A DNA stretch of 42,900 nucleotides from an uncultured Clostridia bacterium (GCA_947631705.1 CANRMJ010000010.1:1-42900); one strand, 5' to 3'. Counted from the stretch's first letter, positions 16,877 through 25,157 are shown. The notes: generated by a model from the letters alone, not told the origin. A program made the numbers and translations.

Positions 16877-19108
16877 CTATGTTAAATCATATGGGTTAAG
16901 ATCTATGCTGACCGAAACCCCCTTGTAATCCTTGATTTTATCAATTCTTTTCAAAATTTCGTTAAACATTTTACGAACAGATTTTGAATTTATGCATTTA
17001 ACCGCAAGTCTGTATCTGTAATTATTATTTATTTTGCCTATTTTTGCGGCGCTGGGACCCAAAACAATCAACTTTTCCGCCTTAAATTCACCGTTATTGA
17101 GTTCAACAAGAATTTCAAAAAACTTTTGTGAACATAAAAACGCGGCACTCTCGTTTTCGGAAATAAACGATACGGAGTAAATATCGCAAAAAGGCGGATA
17201 GGTAAGAGCCTTTCTCAGCGCTATTTCGGTTTTGAAAAATGATTTATAATCTTGATTGGCGGCAAATTCTATAACGGGGTTTTCAGGCGTTATAGTTTGA
17301 ATAACAGCCTTTCCCTTATCATCTCTGCGTCCGCTTCGACCAACAACCTGCGTTATCAAATCAAAAGCCTTTTCCTGAGAAACATAGTTTTCATCATAAA
17401 GTGAATTATCCGCGTTCACAACGCCGACAAGCGTTACGTTTGGAAAATCAAGACCCTTTGCAACCATCTGCGTTCCGAGAAGAATATCATAATCACCGCC
17501 TGCGAAAGCGTCAAAAAGCCGCTGATGTCCGTGCTTTCCGGCAGTTGTATCCGCATCCATACGAAGAACCCTTGCGGACGGAAAAAGCGAATTAATGCAA
17601 TCCTCCACTTTTTGAGTGCCGCAGCCGCTGTACCTAACGCTTTCCGCTCCGCATTCAGGGCATTTGTTATCAAGCGGCTTTGTATAGCCGCAGTAGTGGC
17701 ACATAAGCCTGTTTCCGTAGCTGTGATAGGTCAGACTGATACTGCAATTAGGGCAGGTTATAACGTGCCCGCAATTATTGCACGCTATAAAAGTGTTGTA
17801 GCCTCGTCTGTTGATCAGTAATATGGTTTGCTTATGATTATCAAGATTTGCCTGTATGAGTTCCCTCAGCTTTTCTGAAATAGGGCTGTTTTTTCCCGCC
17901 TTTGATTCGGCTTTCATATCAACTGTAATCACTTCAGGCAGCGTGGCAGAGCCGTATCTTTCCGTAAGCTCACAGAGCTTATGTTTCCCTTTTAATGCCT
18001 CGGAATAGCTTTCAACGCTAGGTGTTGCGGAAGTCATAAGAAACAAAGCCTTGTTATATCTGCATCTGAAATTTGCAACGTCCGCTGCGTGATAACGGGG
18101 CGAGCGTTCGCTCTTGTAGGTATGCTCCTGTTCCTCATCCATAACAATAAGCCCGAGATTGTGAAGAGGGGCAAAAACCGCGCTTCGCGTGCCAACAACA
18201 ATTTTCGCATTTCCCCTATCAGCACGCTTATATTCATCATTTCTTTCGCCGAGTGAAAGACCGCTGTGAAAAACGGCAACCTTGTTTCCGTATCTTTTAT
18301 GAAAAATTGAAAGAGCCTGCGGTGTCAAAGCAATTTCAGGCACCATAACTATAACGTCTTTGCCCAAATCTAACGCTCTGTCAATAAGGCTGAGATATAC
18401 CTGCGTTTTCCCTGAACCCGTAACTCCGTAAAGAAGACCTGAGCCGCCTTCGCCCTCAAGCATTTTCCTGTAAGTTTCATAAGCGTTTTTTTGCTGCGGA
18501 GAAAGATGAATATCATCTCTTTGCGCTGAATCGCAAACATTTTTATACGGTGAACGAAAAACCTCTTTTTCAAATATTTCACACACACCGTATTTCACAA
18601 GATTTTTAATAACGCTTTCGCCGACTGAACAAAACTCGCAAATCTCGCTCACCGCCGCTGTTCCAACGTCAAAAAGCAAACCGACAACCGATTTCTGCTT
18701 TGGAGTGAGTTTCGGCAAATCCTCCTCACGCTCCGTAATCAAACGCACCATACGGCTGCTTTTATCGCCGACCTTATCAATACCTCGCGGCAGCATTTGA
18801 CGAAGACAATCATATGTTGTGCAAAAGCAGCGCTCTTTAAGCCATAATGCAAGACTTACCATCTCCTGTGAAAGGAGCGGAGAACCCGACGCCACAGCGG
18901 ATATCTCTTTCAAATCGGCGTTAATTGCCTCAAAAAGACTGACAACTATGCCGTATCTTATAACATTTCCTCTGCCGAACGGCACCTTTACCCTTGTTCC
19001 CACAGATATTGCATTTTTAAGACTGTCGGGCACGTAATAATCGTAATCCGATGCATAATTGAAAAAGGTTTTTTCAACGGCAACTGTTGCAATCAGTTTG
19101 TTTGTCAT
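16877..19108 (-). CDS. priA: Primosomal replication-restart helicase PriA
   Basis: PriA recognises stalled forks and loads the replicative helicase. The 743-aa protein has an N-terminal 3'-DNA-binding domain, Walker A GVTGSGKT at 228-235, the motif II sequence [11 protein letters not shown] at about 324 (DEEQ instead of DEEH, a variant I associate with Clostridia), and the helicase motif [14 protein letters not shown]. Between the helicase lobes lie eight zinc-ligand cysteines in CNNCG, CPNC, CHYCG and CPECG. Its ATG shares one base with the rpoZ stop (TAATG). In B. subtilis coaBC lies between rpoZ and priA; here it is missing. Confidence 0.96.
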   Translation of the reverse strand: MTNKLIATVAVEKTFFNYASDYDYYVPDSLKNAISVGTRVKVPFGRGNVIRYGIVVSLFEAINADLKEISAVASGSPLLSQEMVSLALWLKERCFCTTYDCLRQMLPRGIDKVGDKSSRMVRLITEREEDLPKLTPKQKSVVGLLFDVGTAAVSEICEFCSVGESVIKNLVKYGVCEIFEKEVFRSPYKNVCDSAQRDDIHLSPQQKNAYETYRKMLEGEGGSGLLYGVTGSGKTQVYLSLIDRALDLGKDVIVMVPEIALTPQALSIFHKRYGNKVAVFHSGLSLGERNDEYKRADRGNAKIVVGTRSAVFAPLHNLGLIVMDEEQEHTYKSERSPRYHAADVANFRCRYNKALFLMTSATPSVESYSEALKGKHKLCELTERYGSATLPEVITVDMKAESKAGKNSPISEKLRELIQANLDNHKQTILLINRRGYNTFIACNNCGHVITCPNCSISLTYHSYGNRLMCHYCGYTKPLDNKCPECGAESVRYSGCGTQKVEDCINSLFPSARVLRMDADTTAGKHGHQRLFDAFAGGDYDILLGTQMVAKGLDFPNVTLVGVVNADNSLYDENYVSQEKAFDLITQVVGRSGRRDDKGKAVIQTITPENPVIEFAANQDYKSFFKTEIALRKALTYPPFCDIYSVSFISENESAAFLCSQKFFEILVELNNGEFKAEKLIVLGPSAAKIGKINNNYRYRLAVKCINSKSVRKMFNEILKRIDKIKDYKGVSVSIDLNPYDLT

Positions 19109-19317
19109 TATTTTGACTTAAGTTCATCAGGCTCGTCGATAACATATTTGCCGTCGAGAATTTCCTCAATAGCAAGAGATACGGATTTATCGTCGAGCAA
19201 AACATCTTTTTTAACAGCGTCATCGCGGATTTCTCTTGCGCGCTTAGCTGTTCCTATAACAAGACTGTATCTGCTGTTGCAGTTTTTTAACAGCTTTTTT
19301 AAATCGGGGTTAAACAT
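19108..19317 (-). CDS. rpoZ: RNA polymerase omega subunit
   Basis: Omega helps fold and stabilise the beta-prime subunit of RNA polymerase. This 69-aa protein has the family core NSRYSLVIGTAKRAREI and then SVSLAIEEILDGKYVI. Position between gmk and priA is the standard Firmicute arrangement. It is followed without a gap by priA, sharing one base. Confidence 0.92.
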   Translation of the reverse strand: MFNPDLKKLLKNCNSRYSLVIGTAKRAREIRDDAVKKDVLLDDKSVSLAIEEILDGKYVIDEPDELKSK

Positions 19318-19339
19318 AATTTTTCTCCTTTAAATTAAT

Positions 19340-19915
19340 TTATGAATTGCGTTTTTTCAACTCATTATCAAGTATTTCATTTATTTCATAAACTGCCCTT
19401 TTAAGCTCGTTGTTAACAACAACATAATCAAACAAATCAGAGCATTTTATTTCTTCTTTTGCTATCTCAAGCCTGTTTGAAATAGCGTCCTCGGTTTCCG
19501 TGTTTCTTTTAATCAATCTCTTTTTTAGCGTATCCAAATCCGGAGGCAATAAAAAAATAGACACAGCGTCGGGATTACTTTTCATAACTTTCTGAGCTCC
19601 CTCGCGCTCTATTATAAGAAAGCATATTTTGCCGCTGTTTATAATATTCCTCACGGGCTCGGCGGGAGTGCCGTAGTAACAGCCGTTGTAGCAAACATAT
19701 TCAAGAAAACTGCTGTTTTCTATCATTTTTTTAAATTCGTCAACCGTTTTGAAATAATAACTAACGCCGTCTATTTCACCGTTTCGCGGATTTCGTGTTG
19801 TGGCAGATATTGATTCACAGACATCGTTTCTTATTTTCGATATTTCTCTGAATACCGTGTCTTTACCGCAGCCGCTCGGAGCGGAAAGAATAACCATCAT
19901 TCCTTTTTTACTCAT
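19340..19915 (-). CDS. gmk: Guanylate kinase
   Basis: Gmk phosphorylates GMP to GDP. The 191-aa protein has the P-loop [11 protein letters not shown] at about residues 10-20 (commonly SGPSGVGKGT), the GMP-binding region [19 protein letters not shown], and the lid region [20 protein letters not shown]. It overlaps the remA stop by 8 bp and lies 22 bp before rpoZ. The yicC-remA-gmk-rpoZ order is the same as in B. subtilis. Confidence 0.95.
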   Translation of the reverse strand: MSKKGMMVILSAPSGCGKDTVFREISKIRNDVCESISATTRNPRNGEIDGVSYYFKTVDEFKKMIENSSFLEYVCYNGCYYGTPAEPVRNIINSGKICFLIIEREGAQKVMKSNPDAVSIFLLPPDLDTLKKRLIKRNTETEDAISNRLEIAKEEIKCSDLFDYVVVNNELKRAVYEINEILDNELKKRNS

Positions 19916-20156
19916 TACCCGCCTCCGCTTTGAATTTCGCAGAAATCTGCTTTAAATCAAGATAAGAAAGAATAACATTGTCCGAATCGGTTATTATAAC
20001 GCTCATTGTTTTTCTGCCGTGAGTTGCATCAATAAGGCTGCCGTTTGACTTAGCCTCTTGCACAATGCGTTTTACGGGAGCCGATTCAGGACTTACTATT
20101 GAAATTATTCTATCCGCGTTAACAAGATTTCCGAATCCTATATTTACCAAATCCAT
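19908..20156 (-). CDS. remA: RemA-family (DUF370) DNA-binding regulator
   Basis: RemA is an oligomeric DNA-binding protein that activates matrix and osmoprotection operons in B. subtilis. The 82-aa protein shows the DUF370 signature: [20 protein letters not shown], then [12 protein letters not shown] and [18 protein letters not shown]. The conserved arginines are in ADRII and GRKT. The position between yicC and gmk confirms the call. The targets in this organism are unknown, and family members in non-biofilm species may have other roles. Confidence 0.93.
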   Translation of the reverse strand: MDLVNIGFGNLVNADRIISIVSPESAPVKRIVQEAKSNGSLIDATHGRKTMSVIITDSDNVILSYLDLKQISAKFKAEAGNE

Positions 20157-20165
20157 AATTTTTAC

Positions 20166-21044
20166 CTACTCAATATTCTGAATCTGTTCGCGGATTTTTT
20201 CGATTTCCGCCTTGATTTCAACAACTTTGCGCGCTATTTCAACATCGTTTGCCTTTGAGCCGATCGTGTTTGCCTCGCGGTTGATTTCCTGAACAAGAAA
20301 ATCCATTTTTCTGCCGACAGGCTCATCGCTTTCAAGAAAGGTATTAAGCTGGGCGATATGTGAGCGCAGTCGAACTGTTTCCTCCGCAACGGCAACCTTA
20401 TCGGCGAAAATAGCAACCTCCTGCAAAATTCTGCCCTCGTCAAGTGAAACATCTCCGAGCAGATCATGTACGCGGCTTATGAGCTTTTCATTATATTCTT
20501 TAACGGTTAGAGGAGAACGCTCCTCAACAAATGAAACACAATTTAAAATAAACTGACAGCGTGAACAAATATCCGCTTTCATTTTAGCGCCCTCGGCTTC
20601 GCGCATTTCAATGAATTTTTCAAGCGCGGAGTTAACAGCATCTCTCGTAATATTCCAAAGGAGCTCCTCATCCTCTTCCGCCTTAACAAGAATCAAAACA
20701 TCGGGAAATCTGGCTAACGAGGCGGAGCCGAAATCCTTTGAAAGACCGTATTTTTCCGAAATCTCATCAAGAGCATTAACATATGCGCCGGCAAGAGTGT
20801 GATTAACACGAACCTCGGCGTTTTCGATATCAAGTGCTTCTACTGTTAAAAAACAGTCTACCTTTCCTCTTGAAATTTTAGATGCAAGATGAGATTTGAG
20901 CTTATCCTCAAGAAAGCCGTATTGCCGCGGAAGACGGCATGAAAATTCAAAATACCTGTGGTTGACCGATTTGATTTCCACAGACACGGCATATCCGTCT
21001 TTTTCAACAGACGCTCTGCCGAAGCCGGTCATTGATTTCAGCAT
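20166..21044 (-). CDS. yicC: YicC-family endoribonuclease
   Basis: The 292-aa protein belongs to the YicC/YloC family, whose members act as endoribonucleases. It begins MLKSMTGFGRA, the family hallmark, followed by VEIKSVNHRYFE and, in the C-terminal DUF1732 domain, VGRKMDFLVQEINREANTIG. It is the first long gene of the operon. Its ATG has no well-spaced Shine-Dalgarno: the nearest purine run (GGAAAGG) is 14 nt away inside a stem. Initiation may instead depend on translation of the small ORF that overlaps its start by a few bases. Confidence 0.95.
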   Translation of the reverse strand: MLKSMTGFGRASVEKDGYAVSVEIKSVNHRYFEFSCRLPRQYGFLEDKLKSHLASKISRGKVDCFLTVEALDIENAEVRVNHTLAGAYVNALDEISEKYGLSKDFGSASLARFPDVLILVKAEEDEELLWNITRDAVNSALEKFIEMREAEGAKMKADICSRCQFILNCVSFVEERSPLTVKEYNEKLISRVHDLLGDVSLDEGRILQEVAIFADKVAVAEETVRLRSHIAQLNTFLESDEPVGRKMDFLVQEINREANTIGSKANDVEIARKVVEIKAEIEKIREQIQNIE

Positions 21045-21199
21045 AATAATTCACATAGCCTTTCCAGCCACAAATAGTATATTAAATCACAATAACCCTT
21101 TCTGTGGCCGGACAAGGCGTTATGTGAATTTAGCCATCTCAAAATTATGCCATAGGCAAATTTTGAGGGCATTATAATCGGATTAGTGTGATTTTTCAC
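21038..21199 (-). CDS. Possible 53-aa leader ORF coupled to yicC
   Basis: A GTG at 21199 lies 8 nt after AAGGAG (21213-21208) and opens a 53-codon frame ending in TGA at 21038, overlapping the yicC ATG. The peptide begins MKNHTNPIIMPSKFAYGIIL and is rich in Leu, Tyr and Cys toward its end. I recognise no domain. Its good ribosome-binding site, and the lack of one for yicC, favour real translation. Against it, most of the frame runs through a palindromic element, so the peptide may be incidental and only the coupling functional. The GTG lies within a 9-bp hairpin that could control access. Confidence 0.35.
   Translation of the reverse strand: MKNHTNPIIMPSKFAYGIILRWLNSHNALSGHRKGYCDLIYYLWLERLCELLC
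21048..21130. repeat. 83-bp imperfect palindromic element in the yicC leader
   Basis: The arms at 21048-21074 and 21101-21130 are inverted copies: AATTCACATA, GCC, TT, CC, GCCACA match in order, with a 2-nt bulge, a 1-nt bulge and two mismatches, around a 26-nt centre. As RNA it would form a very stable long hairpin just before the yicC ATG. The form resembles a dispersed palindromic or MITE-like intergenic repeat, but only one copy is seen in this window. Confidence 0.7.
21138..21167. repeat. Hairpin 2 of the yicC leader
   Basis: CTCAAAATT pairs with AATTTTGAG and an inner TGCC pairs with GGCA around a 3-nt ATA loop, with one extra A in one arm. The pairing is near-perfect over 13 bp. No U-tract follows on the minus strand, so it is unlikely to be a simple terminator. 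Confidence 0.6.
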
Positions 21200-21204
21200 A
21201 CTAA
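21183..21204. repeat. Hairpin 1 of the yicC leader, over the leader-ORF start
   Basis: A perfect 9-bp stem (TTAGTGTGA at 21183-21191, complement at 21196-21204) with a TTTT loop contains the GTG start of the possible leader ORF; the AAGGAG site lies just outside. No U-tract follows on the minus strand. Confidence 0.6.
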
Positions 21205-21252
21205 AATCTCCTTAAAATCTGCTGATAATACCAACAGTTTTATATTGAAAAG

Positions 21253-21282
21253 ATTATATAACTCTATATACAAACAGGTCAA
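21253..21282 (-). promoter_or_regulatory. Sigma-A promoter of the yicC-thiN operon
   Basis: Minus-strand TTGACC (21282-21277), 18 bp, TATAAT (21258-21253). Predicted start of transcription is near 21246, giving a leader of about 200 nt with three hairpins before yicC. It lies downstream of the WYL-gene terminator, so the operon appears independently transcribed. Confidence 0.6.
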
Positions 21283-21334
21283 TAGTTTGTTCATAATTAA
21301 TTTACAATATTCACAAATAATTAATAAATGGCGC

Positions 21335-21360
21335 AAAAAAGCAGGCTCCCCCCGCCTGCA
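21335..21360 (-). terminator. Intrinsic terminator after the WYL regulator gene
   Basis: On the minus strand GCAGGC, a 7-nt GGGGGGA loop, GCCTGC and then TTTTTT form a classic rho-independent terminator 23 nt after the stop codon at 21383. It closes the long dgt-to-WYL run. Confidence 0.88.
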
Positions 21361-21382
21361 AAATGTTCAAAAAATATTTTTA

Positions 21383-22378
21383 TTATTTTTCGTCATAAAG
21401 AGAAACAATTAATTTAGCCTTTTCAGATACCATTTCGGCAAGATAATGAGGCTCAATAACTTTAACGTTGTTTCCGTACTGCATAAGCCAACTGACAAAT
21501 CCATCGCTGACAGCGGCGTTTACTGTTGTTTCAAAATGATTAATATCAACAGCGGTAAGCGGTATTTTTGTTCCGAATCTGTCTATTATTTCCTCGCGCA
21601 GCTCAAGGTTGCACAGCAGCCTTACCTTATCTGTTTTACCGCTGAACATATTAAACATTTTTGAAGAATAATCCGCCGAATCAAAAGATTCTTTATATTC
21701 GCTTACCTCACCTATCGGGCGCTGAGGGATATCCGTAATTTGAATCATCTTCATTCTGTCGAGTCTGAGATTCATAAGATTGTCATACTTATCATTATTG
21801 CAAACAAGGTAGTAGTGATCTTCTTTCCATATGAGTGCATAAGGCGAAACAAGAAATGTTTTTTGTGTATACGCCTTTCTTTCCCTCTTATCAATATTAC
21901 GCCGTCTGTAAATAAATTTAACTCTCTTTTTTTCCTTAATTGCCTCATAAAGAGTGTCGATAATATAATAAATTTCTTCATTATCGCACTTGTTTTCGCT
22001 TTCAAGATAAACCTGTGAAGTAAGAGCCTCCGCCTGATTTGCGGAAACAAGCCCTTCAAGCTTTTTAACAAGCGAGGCGGTTTTATTCGGCGTAATAAAT
22101 CCGGCAGACGTAACCGCGTCAATAAGCAGACGCACCTCGGGAAGTTCAAAGCTCCTTGACGCCATAAAAAATCCGCCGAAAGGCGGCTTTGATGTGATAA
22201 TGTCACAGCCGATTTCCTTTAAAGCCGCAATATCCGCGTAAATGCTCTTTCGCTCGCATTTTATTCCCTTCTCCTCAAGCATTTCAATTAATTTTGCCGA
22301 AGAAACGGGATTCTGCTCATCAGAGTATTCTTCAAGATATTTATAAACAAGTAATGTTTTTAACTTCGACGGCTGCAT
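21383..22378 (-). CDS. WYL-domain HTH transcriptional regulator
   Basis: This 331-aa DNA-binding regulator has a DeoR-like helix-turn-helix at about residues 1-65 (KLKTLLVYKYLEEY ... CERKSIYADIAALKEIGCDI), then a WYL sensor domain (VKFIYRRR ... FLVSPYALIWKEDHYYLVC) and a C-terminal WCX region (SWLMQYGNNVKVIEPHYLAE). WYL regulators often sense nucleic-acid or nucleotide ligands; this one's ligand is unknown. I use the ATG at 22378, 6 nt after AGAGGTG. An in-frame reading up to 22564 would cross the PBP stop region and adds 62 residues unlike the family. A promoter and a perfect palindrome lie right before the start, suggesting autoregulation. Confidence 0.88.
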   Translation of the reverse strand: MQPSKLKTLLVYKYLEEYSDEQNPVSSAKLIEMLEEKGIKCERKSIYADIAALKEIGCDIITSKPPFGGFFMASRSFELPEVRLLIDAVTSAGFITPNKTASLVKKLEGLVSANQAEALTSQVYLESENKCDNEEIYYIIDTLYEAIKEKKRVKFIYRRRNIDKRERKAYTQKTFLVSPYALIWKEDHYYLVCNNDKYDNLMNLRLDRMKMIQITDIPQRPIGEVSEYKESFDSADYSSKMFNMFSGKTDKVRLLCNLELREEIIDRFGTKIPLTAVDINHFETTVNAAVSDGFVSWLMQYGNNVKVIEPHYLAEMVSEKAKLIVSLYDEK

Positions 22379-22401
22379 AAATATCACCTCTTGTGATATT
22401 T
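22379..22401. promoter_or_regulatory. Palindromic operator candidate for the WYL regulator
   Basis: A perfect 9-bp inverted repeat, AAATATCAC (22379-22387) and GTGATATTT (22393-22401), around 5 bp. It overlaps the -10 of the WYL-gene promoter on one side and touches the ATG on the other. The ribosome-binding site AGAGGTG lies in its centre. It could be an autoregulatory operator, an RNA hairpin masking the ribosome site, or both. Confidence 0.55.
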
Positions 22402-22426
22402 TAGCACTATTATTCAATTTTTTCAA
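22398..22426 (-). promoter_or_regulatory. Sigma-A-type promoter for the WYL gene
   Basis: Minus-strand TTGAAA (22426-22421), 17 bp, TAAAAT (22403-22398). The -35 lies inside the last codons of the PBP gene. The -10 overlaps the palindrome at 22379-22401. Confidence 0.5.
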
Positions 22427-23891
22427 CAATACGGCGAAATATTGGGCAGCAATCCGCCGAACCGCTTGTGCCGTCTTCCGTAAGCACAACGATTGTGTAT
22501 TCGGGATTGTTATACGGATAAAATCCCGCAAACCAAGTGTTAAGAATTTCACGACCGTTATCATATATGCCGCTTTGAGCCGTGCTTGTTTTTCCGGCAG
22601 AAGAATTATTATAATCAGCTCGTGCCCCTGTTCCGTTTGTTACAACATAACGCATATATTCCCTCAGAGTTTTCGCGGTTTCCTCACTCATAACTCTTGT
22701 TGGTACCATATTTTCCGATTCACTCATTTTTCCGTTTTCGTCAATACTTCCTTTAAAAACGCTCGGAGATATAAAATTGCCGCCGTTTGCAATTGCGGAA
22801 ACAACAGTGGCAAATTGCAGAGGGGTTGTTGTAAGACTCCCCTGCCCAAAACCGAGCAGAGAAAGCTGACCTTTTGATTTAAGAACTTTTGAATCGGGAA
22901 AATTACCGTTTTCAACATTCCATTCGTCTGATAAATCAAACGATTCACCGAATCCGAATTTTTTAGCGGTTTCGGTTATTTTATCTGCTCCCAAATTAAG
23001 CGCAAGGTTGATAAAAAAGCAATTGCAGGAATTTGCAAGCGCTTCTTTTATTCTCTGATTTCCGTGAGCCTTTTTCTTTTGGCACGAAAAGGTTGTGTCG
23101 CCAACAGTGATTTCACCCGTGCAGTCAAACACTTGATTCACTCCGTTTTCAAGCGCGCATACCGAAACAACAAGTTTAAACACAGAGCCAATGCTGTATG
23201 GATTGAGCGCGCGGTTGAGGTAGTCATTCGGTTTACTGCACATTGCAAGCACTTCGTTGGTGTTTAAATCAAGAACAACAACCGCGCCTTTTTTCATATC
23301 TTCCGCAGCGGTTTCAACATTTTTCTGTAATCTGTTACTGATGGTCAGAACCGCCCCCGCCTTTGAATTATAATTGTTTTCCGTTACGGTGCCCTCGTCA
23401 CCGTCAAGCAACCTACCCATAGCGTCAACGGTGAAATTAATATTTTTTTCGCCTATTTTATCGTTGTAAAACCGCTCCGCTGCCTCTATCAAATGTTTTG
23501 CGGGCATATCGGAATCGTGGCGAACTCGCGTTTCAAACAGTTTTATATGATCGCAGACGGCAAAATTATCTGTTTTTCTTATAACAGGATATCCTTTTTT
23601 AAGCTCGTTTATTATGTCCTGCCTTTCATTGTAATCAAAAAGTAAATCAAGCTCCGCAAGGCATTTTTCATTTGGTCTTATCACCGCCGTAAGAGCGTCT
23701 GTTTTATTAGTGAGCTTAACCATATCCCTGTCATAGATTGTGGGATAGAGCGTATCGATAGTAAGCGTATAACTGTTGTAGCTCTCGGAAACAGCGTAGT
23801 TTCCGCTGAACATTATATATCCTATTCTGCCGCAAATTACAGACAGCAAAAAACATAAAAACAAGGCAAAGGCGGTTATTCTTTTTTTCAT
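22410..23891 (-). CDS. Class B penicillin-binding protein (transpeptidase), PbpA-like
   Basis: This is a monofunctional peptidoglycan D,D-transpeptidase anchored by an N-terminal helix (residues 5-28). The dimerisation region is short and the transpeptidase domain covers about residues 200-490. Active-site motifs are SVFK at 236-239 (nucleophile S236), SCN at 288-290 and KTS at 434-436, where most PBPs have KTG. At 493 aa it lacks PASTA domains and is shorter than SpoVD or PBP2 but close to actinobacterial PbpA. It may serve division, elongation or sporulation; the sequence does not decide. Its ribosome-binding site is in the stem of a hairpin. Confidence 0.88.
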   Translation of the reverse strand: MKKRITAFALFLCFLLSVICGRIGYIMFSGNYAVSESYNSYTLTIDTLYPTIYDRDMVKLTNKTDALTAVIRPNEKCLAELDLLFDYNERQDIINELKKGYPVIRKTDNFAVCDHIKLFETRVRHDSDMPAKHLIEAAERFYNDKIGEKNINFTVDAMGRLLDGDEGTVTENNYNSKAGAVLTISNRLQKNVETAAEDMKKGAVVVLDLNTNEVLAMCSKPNDYLNRALNPYSIGSVFKLVVSVCALENGVNQVFDCTGEITVGDTTFSCQKKKAHGNQRIKEALANSCNCFFINLALNLGADKITETAKKFGFGESFDLSDEWNVENGNFPDSKVLKSKGQLSLLGFGQGSLTTTPLQFATVVSAIANGGNFISPSVFKGSIDENGKMSESENMVPTRVMSEETAKTLREYMRYVVTNGTGARADYNNSSAGKTSTAQSGIYDNGREILNTWFAGFYPYNNPEYTIVVLTEDGTSGSADCCPIFRRIVEKIE

Positions 23892-23898
23892 AAAAATA

Positions 23899-23925
23899 CA
23901 CCCCTGTGTATTATTTACAGAGGTG
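23899..23925 (-). promoter_or_regulatory. Hairpin masking the PBP ribosome-binding site
   Basis: On the minus strand CACCTCTGT (23925-23917), a 9-nt loop and ACAGGGGTG (23907-23899) pair over 9 bp with one G-U wobble. The second arm contains the GGGGTG site of the PBP gene, 7 nt before its ATG. The following TATTTTT is short for a terminator, so translational control is the likelier reading. Confidence 0.5.
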
Positions 23926-23932
23926 ATATTTT

Positions 23933-25156
23933 TTAATCGCTCTTTCTTCGTAAAACGGCGTTTGGTGAAATTTCACCGTTAAATTTAAAAGAATAAGTAT
24001 CTGTTGCTTTATTCGCGGCAACCGTTTTCTCGCCGCTGCTTTCATTATATAAATCCAAAACAGTAATTTTAAACGGCTTTTTGAAAGGTTCAACTATTTC
24101 GAGCTCATCGCCCTCAAAAAAGCGGTTTCGCTGCTCAACGGTAAGTCTGCCGTCTTTGCAATTTTTGAATACGGCGCAAACCTCCCACTCTCGTATATAT
24201 CCGCCGTTATCCAAAACCTGCCCGTTTTTCATTTTGCCGAAATAAAAGCCGGTTGTATATTCCCTGTGACTTATTTTATTAATTTCGTCTATTATCCACT
24301 GAGGTGTTTTAAAATCATCTCTCGGATCTTTTAAATATTCATCTATGGCGGCGCGGTAAGCATGAGTTGAAATGGCAGTATAGTATTCGCTTTTTGCTCT
24401 GCCCTCAATTTTGAATGAATCGATTCCGGCATCGATAAGGCGAGGAATATATTCGATCATACACAAATCGCGAGAATTAAAAATATATGTGCCGTTTTCA
24501 TCTTGATTTATCGGGAAATATTCGCCCTGCCTTTTTTCCTCCATAAGGTGATATTTCCAACGGCACGGCTGCGCGCAGTCGCCCCTGTTTGGATCTCTTA
24601 ATACCATATAATCCGATAAAATGCATCTGCCGCTGAAACTCATGCACATAGCGCCGTGAACAAAAGCCTCAATTTCAAGAGATGGATTTGTTTTATCTCT
24701 TATCTCCCTTATTTCATCAAGCGAAAGCTCGCGGGCGGTTACAATTCTTGAGGCTCCCATTTCATAAAAAGCGTTTGCGCTCTGATAATTAACTATTCCT
24801 GCCTGGGTTGAAATGTGAACGTCGGTATCAGGCGCATATTTTTTTGCAAGATTCAGAACACCGAAATCGGCAATTATAAACGCGTCAATACCGATTTGAC
24901 GGGCATATTTAAGGAAATCGGGCAATAGCTCTATTTCGTTATTACGCGGCAGCGTGTTGCAGGTGAGATATATTTTTTTATTGTTTGAATGAACAAATTC
25001 AACAGCCGATTTAAGGGCGTCGGCATCAAAATTCTTGGGGTTCGTTCTCATTCCGAACATTGAGCCGCCAACATAAACAGCATCCGCTCCGAAATTAACC
25101 GCAAGTCTTAATCTGTCATAATCTCCCGCGGGAGATAAAAGTTCGGGTCTTCTCAT
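23933..25156 (-). CDS. trhP: U32-family tRNA hydroxylation protein (TrhP/YegQ type)
   Basis: U32 proteins, once annotated as collagenases, include TrhP, which helps make 5-hydroxyuridine at position 34 of tRNA, and RlhA, which acts on 23S rRNA. The 407-aa protein begins RPELLSPAGDYDRLRLAV and has the family core MCMSFSGRC ... RGDCAQPCRW, with iron-sulfur cysteines C171, C178, C194 and C198. It also has SFKIEGRAKS, and its C-terminal beta-barrel domain begins near 320. The length favours TrhP over RlhA (longer), but the split between subfamilies is inferred. It starts 1 bp after the mltG stop, a pairing common in Clostridia. Confidence 0.88.
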   Translation of the reverse strand: MRRPELLSPAGDYDRLRLAVNFGADAVYVGGSMFGMRTNPKNFDADALKSAVEFVHSNNKKIYLTCNTLPRNNEIELLPDFLKYARQIGIDAFIIADFGVLNLAKKYAPDTDVHISTQAGIVNYQSANAFYEMGASRIVTARELSLDEIREIRDKTNPSLEIEAFVHGAMCMSFSGRCILSDYMVLRDPNRGDCAQPCRWKYHLMEEKRQGEYFPINQDENGTYIFNSRDLCMIEYIPRLIDAGIDSFKIEGRAKSEYYTAISTHAYRAAIDEYLKDPRDDFKTPQWIIDEINKISHREYTTGFYFGKMKNGQVLDNGGYIREWEVCAVFKNCKDGRLTVEQRNRFFEGDELEIVEPFKKPFKITVLDLYNESSGEKTVAANKATDTYSFKFNGEISPNAVLRRKSD

Positions 25157-25157
25157 A

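Noticed and set aside
16877-19108. PriA motif II reading DEEQ instead of DEEH, taken as a possible inactive helicase
   Set aside because: All other helicase motifs and the zinc cysteines are intact, and DEEQ is, to my knowledge, a common form of PriA in Clostridia.
22379-22564. 62-residue N-terminal extension of the WYL regulator
   Set aside because: The extension reads through the PBP gene end on another frame, lacks a ribosome-binding site and precedes a well-placed ATG with AGAGGTG at 22378.
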